Part shown: in pieces, positions 27,744-35,594 of the stretch
How the letters are laid out: each line of letters begins with the position of its first letter
How positions within the stretch are numbered: position 1 is the stretch's first letter
DNA from: Pirellula staleyi DSM 6068
GTDB taxonomy: Bacteria; Planctomycetota; Planctomycetia; Pirellulales; Pirellulaceae
DNA: 64,000 nt
Direction: 5' to 3'
NCBI GenBank assembly: GCA_945875845.1
Contig: CAMCMB010000005.1
Coordinates: 62,001-126,000 of the forward strand
The notes under the pieces: generated by a model
Seen by the model: only the letters and a program-made list of their open reading frames with translations
Database searches by the model: none
What the model was told of the DNA's origin: nothing
Made by a program: the position numbers and the translations under genes

Positions 27744-28264
27744 GAAAAGCCTTCAGCAAAAAGCATCGGAGACGAGTGGAAAACTTGGGTGGTTTATCAT
27801 TGGAGTAGATCCAACGCTCAAGTATATCGCACGCCCGGTTCCTTCAACAAACAACTTTCCGGAACTTTCAACTCCTTTTCAGCATAAAATGGCGATTCGG
27901 GCTGTTAGGCACTCTTAAGGCGAGCGGCGGAGCGTGGCACCAGGTCCAAGTTCGCGAACAGGCTGTCAATTATTTTTTAGCACAGAGACACAGAGAAAGG
28001 CGATTTTTGCCCCATCGGGATCGTAAGCACTCCTGCAGTGTCTTTGTGCCTCCGGGTGACACCTTCCCAGCGCAGCTGTGCGAAAATGCTTGGATCGTCA
28101 CCGGAGGGCTCGCGCCCTGCCGCTAACATTGGGTAGCGGAACGGCGCGGGCCGTCCGGTGAGTCAATGTCCCGAACCTTTGTTTGGACGGGACATTGGTC
28201 CCATCCTACCCTCAGTATAATCAGGTGTCTTTCATAATCAGGTGTCTTTCACCCTGCCGATCGC
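27744..28264. repeat. Intergenic region of dispersed repeats
   Basis: No gene is visible in these 520 bases. Contents: a cacagagacacagaga tract (27979-28000); a large inverted repeat, CACCGGaGGGCtCGCGCC (28099-28116) against GGCGCGgGCCgtCCGGTG (28143-28160), part of a REP-like family also seen as one arm near 56620; a GGGACATTGGTCCC-type arm (28180-28208); and a perfect 17-base tandem duplication, ataatcaggtgtctttc, at 28217-28233 and 28234-28250. Confidence 0.7.
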
Positions 28265-29206
28265 CTAAGCGACATCCATGACCATTGCACCGTGCCGGAG
28301 CGACCGGATTGGATTTTTCCAAGTGGGAATAAACTCCTGAGCGACGAAGCCTTGGTAGCCAGTCTTGAGAATGGCTTTCAAGATGGGGGGATAGTTGATC
28401 TCTTGCGACTCATCCATTTCCGCTCGACCTGGATTGCCGGCAGTGTGATAGTGCCCAATCCAGGGGTGGTGCTTTTCGATGCGTCGAATGACATCGCCGT
28501 TCATGATCTGAACGTGATAAATGTCGAACAGCAGCTTGAAATTGGCGGAATTCATGCGTTTGACTAAATCCATGCAGCGTTCGACGTCGTCTCCGAAATA
28601 GCCTGGATGTCCCTTCATAGGGTGGGAGTCATCGCGTGAGTTTAGGTGTTCGAGGACCAAGGTGATCTTGTTCTTTTCGGCATGCTCGATGACTCGCTTC
28701 CAGCATTCGAGGCAGTTCGTTTCTGCAGTTGAGTCGAGCATGTTGGGAATACGCATTCCGGTGAACGTGATGACACTTGGCGCACCGAATTGGACAGCGA
28801 GGTCGATACTTTTGGTCAACTTGTCGACACACTCGCGGTGATTGGCTGGGTTCACGGGACCTGTCGCGAAACCATGGCTTCCGACCAATGCAATTTTGAG
28901 CCCTTTGGCTTTTGCCAACGGGTAGAATTTGGCATCGATTCCCTCGATTGCTTCCAGGCCAATCTCAACGCAATGATCGATTAGTTCTGACTCGGGCATG
29001 GGCTTGAAGCACCAACCCATCACCGATTGTCGGATGCGGCGGTTCGTAATTTTAAAGTGGTCCGGAGTGGAATCTTGAGGAGCTTGGATTGGCATTGCTT
29101 GAATTCTTTTCGCATTCGTGGGTGCCAGCGTCGTGCCAGCCAGGACTGCGGCGCTGGCGAGAAGACTTCGACGTGAAAAGTGGCTGGGTTGCGGTGGGGT
29201 CTGCAT
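28265..29206 (-). CDS. Tat-exported TIM-barrel sugar isomerase/epimerase
   Basis: 313 residues from the ATG at 29206. The frame is open to 29410, but the upstream part is encoded by hairpin array A3 and is not plausible protein. N-terminus SRRSLLASAAVLAGTTLAP is a Tat-like twin-arginine signal. The body matches the xylose-isomerase-like TIM barrel / hydroxypyruvate isomerase family: ALVGSHGFATGPVNPA, VITFTGMRIPN, LVLEHLNSRDDSHPMKGHPGYFGDD with Glu and His metal ligands, FDIYHVQIMNGDV, HYHTAGNPGRAEMDESQEINY and a final VAQEFIPTW. Substrate is unknown; related genes are often annotated as hydroxypyruvate isomerase. Confidence 0.85.
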   Translation of the reverse strand: MQTPPQPSHFSRRSLLASAAVLAGTTLAPTNAKRIQAMPIQAPQDSTPDHFKITNRRIRQSVMGWCFKPMPESELIDHCVEIGLEAIEGIDAKFYPLAKAKGLKIALVGSHGFATGPVNPANHRECVDKLTKSIDLAVQFGAPSVITFTGMRIPNMLDSTAETNCLECWKRVIEHAEKNKITLVLEHLNSRDDSHPMKGHPGYFGDDVERCMDLVKRMNSANFKLLFDIYHVQIMNGDVIRRIEKHHPWIGHYHTAGNPGRAEMDESQEINYPPILKAILKTGYQGFVAQEFIPTWKNPIRSLRHGAMVMDVA

Positions 29207-29281
29207 GATGGGACTCTTTTGGGGCTGAGCCGATGGGTTGCTTTCACATTCCAATGTAGCGATGTTGATAGGGTTGTGAAG

Positions 29282-29600
29282 GTCGTTGGGGCAGGAACCG
29301 CTCGCATGCCGCGCAGCAGGCTGGTTTTGCCCCTCATGACCTTGTGTCATGAGAAGCAAAGTTTGGTCGGCTAGCAACCAATCGCCGTGAGGCGGTTTGA
29401 GCCCCCTCATGACCTTGTGTCATGGGTCGCTGAAGTTTCTAACGCGCGGGGCCGAGGGAACTTTCCTCACCCATGTGGCAAGCACATGGGGGCCGGGACC
29501 GCTTCGCGGTTTGGAAGGGTTAGCTGGCCAAACTCGCTGACCAACGACACAAGGTCGTTGGGGCAGGGATCGCCTCGCTGCGCTTGCGGTCGTTGGGGCA
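29282..29600 (-). repeat. Hairpin repeat array A3, inverted copy of A1/A2
   Basis: Inverted, detached copy of the RAYT-flanking arrays: H3 at 29334-29350 and 29408-29424, H2 at 29470-29490, H1 at 29541-29561, plus shared linkers (CCGCTTCGCGG, GGTTTGAGCCCCC). It lies directly upstream of the TIM-barrel gene and upstream of the divergent four-repeat protein gene, about 23 kb from the RAYT-like gene. No coding frame here is called. Confidence 0.88.
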
Positions 29601-29690
29601 GGGACGAAATACTGCATGGCAATAGACTCTCGTCACTCGTTTTCGTGTAGAATTTGCAAATTGGCAGTAATTAGAACTTGAAGGTGGTAC

Positions 29691-30680
29691 ATGCAATATT
29701 TTAGGTTTTGGATACGCGGATTCGTTCCCTTTTCTCTCTTTACATGGGTTGCTTGTTCATTCTGCCTCGGCCAGGGTGCTGGCAGGGTAGAAGATGCCTT
29801 ACCTCAAGAGCTTCGCAATCGCTCGGACGTCGAGTTGCTTGTTCAAAAGTTGCGTTTTTTGAGAAGGACGGATTCGTCCATGGGTGAGAAGCACCCAAGC
29901 AAGAAATCCACTCAGACTAAAATTAGCGATTGCGAGGCCGAGTTGCAAAGCATCGTGGAACTCAACAGCCTGCCATCACCTCCATCAGGTGTTTCGAAGT
30001 CTTCGAGGAATATCGAAGACTCCTTGCCAAAAGAACTTTTCGATCGCCCAAAAGTGGAGTTGATCCGTCAGAAGTTGCTTTTTTTGAGAAAGAATGATTC
30101 CAACTTTGGAGAAAATCATCCGAGCAAGAAATCGACGCAGTTGCAGATCCGTGAAAACGAAATCGCCTTGAACGACATTCTTGAACAGGAACTCCTGAAA
30201 TCCCAAAAATCCGCCGTCGCCACGAACCTGGTGAACATCGAAGACTCTGTGTCGCAAGAGCTTCGAAAAAGAGAGGATGTGAACTCAATGGTTCGGCAGT
30301 TACTTTACTTGAGAATCAACTTGACTAGCTTTCGAGAAAATCACCCGGACCGAAAAGCGATTCAAGAACAAATACAAAAACAAGAATCAGCCTTGCTCGC
30401 CATTACCGGAAATCCCGCGACTCGAATGCGTTCGAGCAAGGGTGAAACTTCTCTAATGCGGGCACTTGAAGATCGCAAGGAAGTACAAGTCCTTGTCCAT
30501 AAACTCACGATATTGAGGTTAAGCGAAGCAACTTATGGCGAGGAAGATTCGAAAATGAAAAGCATCAAGACGGAAATTCGAAAACACGAAGCTAGCCTCA
30601 TCGAAATCATTGAGCTGGATCAACCGGCAACCAAGAGATCCAATCCTTTTCCACGCGCGAGAGACAACGAATCGCGATGA
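29691..30680 (+). CDS. Secreted protein with four tandem helical repeats
   Basis: Unrecognised 329-residue protein. Residues 5-28 are hydrophobic and end CLGQGAG, consistent with a signal peptide. Then four imperfect copies of a 55-65 residue unit, starting near 33, 105, 181 and 250: (E)-D-S/A-L/V-x-x-E-L-x-x-R-x-x-V, followed by L-L-F-L-R, S-F-G-E-x-H-P-S-K-K-S-x-Q, then Q-I-x-x-x-E-x-A-L. The HP motif is present in the first three units and lost in the fourth (GEEDSKMKS). Predicted helical hairpins or coiled coils, a scaffold or surface-structure protein (inference). AAGGTGG precedes the ATG. The spacing resembles the yG-x-x-HP signature seen in polysaccharide co-polymerase coiled coils, but the match is weak. 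Confidence 0.7.
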   Translation: MQYFRFWIRGFVPFSLFTWVACSFCLGQGAGRVEDALPQELRNRSDVELLVQKLRFLRRTDSSMGEKHPSKKSTQTKISDCEAELQSIVELNSLPSPPSGVSKSSRNIEDSLPKELFDRPKVELIRQKLLFLRKNDSNFGENHPSKKSTQLQIRENEIALNDILEQELLKSQKSAVATNLVNIEDSVSQELRKREDVNSMVRQLLYLRINLTSFRENHPDRKAIQEQIQKQESALLAITGNPATRMRSSKGETSLMRALEDRKEVQVLVHKLTILRLSEATYGEEDSKMKSIKTEIRKHEASLIEIIELDQPATKRSNPFPRARDNESR

Positions 30681-30764
30681 GAACCTTCGATTGGCATCAT
30701 TTCCTTTGTTGTCTTTGTGCCTGTGCATGATTTTTCCAACAGAGTCACGGAGACACACGTTTGC

Positions 30765-32141
30765 CTACTTGAGCTCAGCGTTTTGGCGAAGCACTTCGTC
30801 CATAATGTTCTCTTCGACTTTTTCGGCCCAGATCGAAGGTAGGCCGTAATAGATCATCGCCCCACCTCCTTCGTAGCCCCCTTCTTTCAGCACGCGAACG
30901 CTTGGTATATAAGCCATCACGTCGTGTGCATAGCCTGCGACAAAGGTCGTTTGAGGCATTTTGCCTTTGATGCGCAAAGAGTAATCCACAACGACTTCGC
31001 CACCCAGCGCCACGAAGTTCAAATCAGCTCCGATGCGCCAGAGCGAGATCGGATACGGGTAAGACGTTGGCAATGGCTTGCCTGCGTCGATGTTCTCCAG
31101 CAACTGTTTGGCTCGAAGCGACTCGTAGAGGGAGCCGGATGCGGCTTCGTTACGAAGTTCTTCGGTGGTAGGCAGTTTGTCAAAGGCGAGATCGATTTCG
31201 CGATACTTGCATAACAGCGATGGGGCGGCGATCTTCATCTCAGTGGTAAGCAACGTTTGATCCACAGCCGATGCCAGCTGTCTACCGTAGTGACTGGCCA
31301 GTTCAACGGTTCGCCGGGGGATTGGATTTTGATCGGCTCCGCAGCCTGCGAAGAACAACGCGATACAGCCTGGATGCCGTGTCTCCAATTCCATTTGGGC
31401 ATAGCCCGGGTAGTCGCCGGACCATTGGAAATCGGACAAAACGGTCGCGTGGCAGGCGTATCCGAACAGAATCGATGTTAAGTCACCCATGGTGTTGCGG
31501 ACCGCAAGGACAGGGACGTCATGGTCCGATGGACCGACCAATTGCCCGAGCGTTCGCAATTTGCGCCCGTCTGCTTCTTTGTTGCTTCGGCGATTCACCG
31601 CAAAGTTGGTTTGGCCAACACCCCAGGCAAGTGAGCTGGGCTCCATACGACCTATGGCTTGTCCAACAACTTGAACGATGGTATCTCGCAATTGATCTGC
31701 ATAGCGTTCGATCTGAGAACGTTGTGCTTGATCTAATCGATAGAAGTGAAGGGGTCCAAGATTGCGTTTTACTACGGGCCCGGAATGAGTGTGCGAGCAG
31801 CACAACAGAACTTGCCCCTTCGGGATAGAAAAACGAGTTTCAATCAAATCACGCACTTCGTTGGCCAACTCTCGGTCAATGCCAACGAGGTCCAAGGTAA
31901 CGATAACCGCTCTTGTATTATTGGCGGACTCGAGAACGAGCGCTTTGGAATAGAGTTCGGTCACTTTTCCATCGGCGGGTCGATCGCGAGTCGCGTAACC
32001 CGCCATCCAAATGAATTCGTCGGGAGTGATCCGTGCAGACGCTGAGCCCGCGCGCCACGTTTCTGCGGGTACGTTTTCCATGAGGCCAAGGAAAGTCCCG
32101 AGGAAAACAACAGCACTGAATAGTCGTTGCATGATTGGCAC
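30765..32141 (-). CDS. Neutral/alkaline ceramidase-type amidase, exported
   Basis: 458 residues; signal peptide MPIMQRLFSAVVFLGTFLGLMENVPA. Matches the N-terminal domain of neutral/alkaline non-lysosomal ceramidase: RAGSASARITPDEFIWMAGY at about 30-50, CCSHTHSGP (metal-binding His-x-His), RDLVGPSDHDVPVLAVR, GYACHATVLS, and FFAGCGADQNPIP. These proteins hydrolyse N-acyl sphingoid lipids; the short bacterial forms may act on other N-acyl substrates. The neighbour on the other side converges on it (30680). The upstream region carries two GGCGGATTCA direct repeats (32256-32274 and 32278-32296). Confidence 0.82.
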   Translation of the reverse strand: MPIMQRLFSAVVFLGTFLGLMENVPAETWRAGSASARITPDEFIWMAGYATRDRPADGKVTELYSKALVLESANNTRAVIVTLDLVGIDRELANEVRDLIETRFSIPKGQVLLCCSHTHSGPVVKRNLGPLHFYRLDQAQRSQIERYADQLRDTIVQVVGQAIGRMEPSSLAWGVGQTNFAVNRRSNKEADGRKLRTLGQLVGPSDHDVPVLAVRNTMGDLTSILFGYACHATVLSDFQWSGDYPGYAQMELETRHPGCIALFFAGCGADQNPIPRRTVELASHYGRQLASAVDQTLLTTEMKIAAPSLLCKYREIDLAFDKLPTTEELRNEAASGSLYESLRAKQLLENIDAGKPLPTSYPYPISLWRIGADLNFVALGGEVVVDYSLRIKGKMPQTTFVAGYAHDVMAYIPSVRVLKEGGYEGGGAMIYYGLPSIWAEKVEENIMDEVLRQNAELK

Positions 32142-32255
32142 TCAATCCATTGGCGAGATAGAGAAACGGGTTGCGGAAACAATGGACTGGGTTACTGTGA
32201 GGGACATAACGTAGAGCATATCTCTGGCTATCTGCTGACCCCGCTTATCCCTCGT

Positions 32256-32296
32256 GGCGGATTCATTTGGCATACCTGGCGGATTCACTTGGCATA
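32256..32296. repeat. Direct repeat upstream of the ceramidase gene
   Basis: Two 19-base copies of GGCGGATTCA(C/T)TTGGCATA start 22 bases apart. They lie about 115 bases upstream of the ceramidase start, so an operator role is possible but not shown. Confidence 0.45.
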
Positions 32297-32402
32297 TCCT
32301 CTGAGACCTTGGAGTGATTAGATTGGACGGGCTTCGATTTGTAAACCTGGTCAGCCTCATAACCCACGATTCCCACCCGTCGCCTTTTGTCCGTCAGCCT
32401 TG

Positions 32403-33701
32403 CTAGGGGATGTAGTCGCGCCAGAGAGCTGGCGCGGTGTTGTCCGTCGCAGGTTTATCCGATCTCGAAATCACAATCGCTTGTTCGATCAAACGAAGAG
32501 CCTGTCCCGATGCGATTTCGTCATCACACATGATTTCCAGCAACGGTTGCCCTGTCGCAACCGCTTCGCCCATTTTGCAATGCATCTTGATGCCGACGGT
32601 AAAATCGATGGCTTCGCCCGCGATTTTCCTACCGCCACCCATCGCGATGATGGCTTGCCCGAGCAACTGACCATCCAAGGAACGGACGAGTCCGCTATGG
32701 CTGGCAAGAAATGGACGACTATTCCCCAACGGTCTGCTTGAGGATAGCGAACCGCCTTGGGCATGCACCATCCTTTCGAATCGTTCCATGGCAGCCCCAT
32801 TATCCAACAATCGGCTCAATCGCAGGCGAGCATCGTCCAAGCTCGTTTCGCGTTGCGTGCTAATCAGCAATCGAGCAGCAAGTTCGATGGTTAGCTCTCG
32901 CACGTCGGACGGCCCTCCGCCTTGCAGTACTTCGATCGATTCGTCCACTTCGCATGCGTTTCCAATCATCGCGCCCAAAGGTTGGGTCATATCCGTGATA
33001 AGGGCCGTTGTGTGAACTCCAGCGTTCTTGCCAACCCGTATGAGCGAAGCGGCCAATTGCTCTGCTAAGGCTTCGGTAGGGAGAAAAGCACCGCTCCCAA
33101 ACTTGACATCCAAGACTAATGCATCGAGTGTTTCTGCAATTTTTTTGGACATGATACTAGCGGTTATTAGGGGTATGGACGGTACCGTTGCAGTCACATC
33201 TCGTAGACCATAGAGTTTTTTGTCGGCAGGAACGAGCGTATCCGTGGCACCCGTAATCACGCATCCCACGCTTCGCAATTGGGCCTCGATTTCGGATTCC
33301 GAGAGGTGGGTCTTATATCCGGATATGGACTCGAGTTTATCGAGCGTTCCGCCTGTAATACCCAGCCCTCTGCCACTGATCATCGGGACCTGCAGTTCGC
33401 AGCAAGCCAGTAGTGGAGCCAGTATGAGAGATGTTTTGTCGCCAAGACCGCCGGTTGAGTGTTTGTCGACTCGCGGCGTATCATCGACTTTTGCAAGTCT
33501 TGAGCCGCTCGCTATCATCGCATCGGTCAAGCATGCGATTTCGTGTTCGCTCATCCCGTTGAGAAAAATGGCCATTGCAAGAGCAGACATTTGATAGTCT
33601 GGAATAGTGCCTCGAGCATACCCTTGGATCATGAACTCGATCTCGTCGTTCGAAAGTTGCTCTCGATCACGCTTTTTGGAAATGACGACGGCTGGGATCA
33701 T
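32403..33701 (-). CDS. deoA: Thymidine / pyrimidine-nucleoside phosphorylase
   Basis: 432-residue cytoplasmic enzyme that cleaves thymidine (or other pyrimidine nucleosides) with phosphate to base and deoxyribose-1-phosphate. The phosphate and sugar-binding signature DKHSTGGLGDKTSLILAPLLA is at about 79-99 and the conserved SGRGLGITGGTLDKLESI at about 114-131; FGSGAFLPT and a Gly-rich C-terminal domain follow. Length matches the family. The start ATG at 33701 follows a spacer of 133 bases containing a hairpin repeat. It is transcribed away from the HtrA gene (divergent). Confidence 0.93.
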   Translation of the reverse strand: MIPAVVISKKRDREQLSNDEIEFMIQGYARGTIPDYQMSALAMAIFLNGMSEHEIACLTDAMIASGSRLAKVDDTPRVDKHSTGGLGDKTSLILAPLLACCELQVPMISGRGLGITGGTLDKLESISGYKTHLSESEIEAQLRSVGCVITGATDTLVPADKKLYGLRDVTATVPSIPLITASIMSKKIAETLDALVLDVKFGSGAFLPTEALAEQLAASLIRVGKNAGVHTTALITDMTQPLGAMIGNACEVDESIEVLQGGGPSDVRELTIELAARLLISTQRETSLDDARLRLSRLLDNGAAMERFERMVHAQGGSLSSSRPLGNSRPFLASHSGLVRSLDGQLLGQAIIAMGGGRKIAGEAIDFTVGIKMHCKMGEAVATGQPLLEIMCDDEIASGQALRLIEQAIVISRSDKPATDNTAPALWRDYIP

Positions 33702-33828
33702 GAATGGTTTGACCGAGGGAATGAAATGGAGTTAGACTAGTGCGAGCATTCGTATTGTGTATGCAGGGAGGGAGAGGTCAGCCCTGTAAACATCTTTTCA
33801 TAGGCATTGCCTAACGAATTCCTTTCTC

Positions 33829-33889
33829 GGGAGGGTGAGGCTCCTGCCGAACCATTGCGTCGCTAGCTCGGCAAGAGCCTCGCCCTCCC
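33829..33889. repeat. Dispersed WEGEAPAE-type hairpin repeat
   Basis: Inverted repeat GGGAGGGTGAGGCTC-c-TGCCGA (33829-33850) and TCGGCAaGAGCCTCgCCCTCCC (33868-33889) around a short loop. A second copy, more diverged, is at 52532-52591. Translated, the arm reads EGEALAELA / EAPAEL, a repeat type common between genes of Rhodopirellula-like genomes (from general familiarity, not checked). Confidence 0.85.
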
Positions 33890-33915
33890 AAGGTTTTACA
33901 ACTCGGATTAACATT

Positions 33916-35094
33916 ATGATAACCGATACCAACGCGTCACTGTCAACGACGTTGAAAATCGAGATGGACGCAAACATGGAAATTGAGAACACGATGACGA
34001 ATGCGAATCAGCAACATGGATGGCTTGTAAGACTGGCTACAACGCTTGCAATGACAGTAGGTTTCGCTTGGTCGGCTCTCCTGTTAAACGCACAAGATGC
34101 CACCGATTTGAATCGCCTGAACATGGCAAAGGCACAAGCTCGTGGGATGGCGTTCGCGTTTAAGGAGGCGTCAGCCAAAATGATGCCAAGCGTCGTAACC
34201 GTGTTAGCGAAACGGCAAAATGTCGACGAAACAGAGGACACGCTTGATTTGTTGAACGAAGACTCCAGCCGAGATTTTGAGCTCGGGTCCGGTGTCGTTA
34301 TCTCTGCGGATGGACTTTGCGTCACGAACCACCACGTCATCAAAAATGCAAAGAGCATTCGCGTTCGCATGGCGGATGGCCGTTCGTTCGCTGGAAAAGA
34401 CGTTCGTTCGGATGCGTCGAGTGATGTCGCTGTTTTTCGGATCGTCAGCAAGGAGCCTTTGCCTGCAGCGACCATCGGCAACTCCGAAGCCATCTCGATT
34501 GGTGATTGGGTGTTGGCGATCGGCAGCCCCTTTGCATTGGATCAAACCGTGAGCGTTGGGGTCATCAGCAACAGCTCCGGACGAACGATGAATTTATTGC
34601 AAGGTCTACTTCTGCAAACCGACGCAACCATCAATCCCGGGAATTCGGGTGGTGCCTTATTGGACATAGATGGCGAATTAATCGGAATCAATACCGCGAT
34701 CGCGACGACCAGTGGGCAGTTTCAGGGAGTTGGATTTGCGATTCCTATCCGTCGCGTTCAATGGATCACCAAAGAGCTGCTCGAAAATGGCAAGGTCCGA
34801 AGGGCACGGCTTGGAGTCCGTGTCGATCCCATTCCTCAGAGCTTGGCCGAAGAACTTAATATCGCGGTTCGAAGTGGAGTGTACGTCAGCCGAGTGTCAC
34901 CCGATTTACCCGCTGAAAAGTGTGGCATGGAACAAGGTGATATTATTATTCAACTGGGCGAGCACAGAATTTTCTCAGCAGAGTACTTCAGGAGTGTTGT
35001 AGAACAACTTCCGGCGGATCGCTCGTATCCAGTCAAGGTCCTGCGGGAAGGCAAGCCATTATCACTGGATATTCAGCCCGTTTTTCGCGACTAG
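33916..35094 (+). CDS. HtrA/DegP-type periplasmic serine protease
   Basis: About 392 residues from the ATG at 33916; the open frame continues back to 33835 through the hairpin repeat, so the later start is preferred, and an ATG at 33976 is also possible. N-terminal segment WLVRLATTLAMTVGFAWSALLL is a signal or anchor. Trypsin-like core with catalytic triad His (TNHHVI, about 140), Asp (SSDVAVFRI, about 170) and Ser (GNSGGALLD, about 244), then one PDZ domain (VRVDPIPQSLAEELNI through GMEQGDIIIQLGEHRI). One PDZ only fits DegS/HtrA-like quality-control proteases. Divergent from deoA. Confidence 0.88.
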   Translation: MITDTNASLSTTLKIEMDANMEIENTMTNANQQHGWLVRLATTLAMTVGFAWSALLLNAQDATDLNRLNMAKAQARGMAFAFKEASAKMMPSVVTVLAKRQNVDETEDTLDLLNEDSSRDFELGSGVVISADGLCVTNHHVIKNAKSIRVRMADGRSFAGKDVRSDASSDVAVFRIVSKEPLPAATIGNSEAISIGDWVLAIGSPFALDQTVSVGVISNSSGRTMNLLQGLLLQTDATINPGNSGGALLDIDGELIGINTAIATTSGQFQGVGFAIPIRRVQWITKELLENGKVRRARLGVRVDPIPQSLAEELNIAVRSGVYVSRVSPDLPAEKCGMEQGDIIIQLGEHRIFSAEYFRSVVEQLPADRSYPVKVLREGKPLSLDIQPVFRD

Positions 35095-35219
35095 GTTGTG
35101 AATTTATTGAATCGCTGTGAAAGTAGCAGGCACACTCCGTGTGCCGTAGCCTCAAAAACCAAAGGTTTTTGCATTGCGGACGGCACATGGAATGTGCCTG
35201 CTACGATAAATTCACAGCC
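35095..35219. repeat. Nested inverted-repeat element after htrA
   Basis: Three nested palindromes: outer TGTGAATTTAT (35097-35107) / ATAAATTCACA (35206-35216); middle GTAGCAGGCACACTCCGTGTG (35123-35143) with CACATGGAATGTGCCTGCTAC (35184-35204); inner CAAAAACC-aaa-GGTTTTTG (35153-35171). It follows the htrA stop directly and may act as a terminator or a mobile MITE-like unit. The rest of the 500-base gap up to the YTV gene has no gene I can support. Confidence 0.8.
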
Positions 35220-35582
35220 CAAGAAATCCTTTGTTAGCCCAGTCGTGACTCAGGGCGTTCCAAACCATTTACGGGAAGAATTCGAGCTGCCATTCGGGGT
35301 CCTTGGGCAGTCAACACGTCTTTGAATTCCGAAAGGCGGAAAAAAAAAGAAATTTTTGCATCAAGCGCTTCCATAACGTCTAACAGAAGCTAAACTCTGT
35401 TGCTTGGGTAAGGTATGAGGGCAAAAGAATTGTCCTCTGCTTGGTATTTTTCTTTTGGTGCCAAGCGTCCTGATCCAGCAATGATAGACAACTTTTGATT
35501 TACAGCCGTTGCATCTTGTTTGCAGTGGAATGAGTAAGTGTTATTGACTGGCCTTCTGTATGGTGGCCTAATTTTTTTCTTC
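35220..35582. other. Upstream region of the YTV gene
   Basis: No coding frame or strong hairpin. Contains a poly-A tract (ggcggaaaaaaaaag, about 35337-35351). A TTGACT (35544-35549) lies 45 bases before the ATG but no well-placed -10 follows it, so I do not call a promoter. Confidence 0.4.
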
Positions 35583-35594
35583 GAGGAGACTACG

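Noticed and set aside
29207-29410. N-terminal extension of the TIM-barrel protein
   Set aside because: The extra 68 codons are encoded by repeat array A3; the Tat signal begins at 29206.
33835-33915. ORF start of HtrA at 33835
   Set aside because: This section is the dispersed hairpin repeat; the better start is after it.
35544-35574. Promoter for the YTV gene (TTGACT ... TAATTT)
   Set aside because: The spacer is 19 bases and the implied start would leave almost no room before the ribosome binding site.
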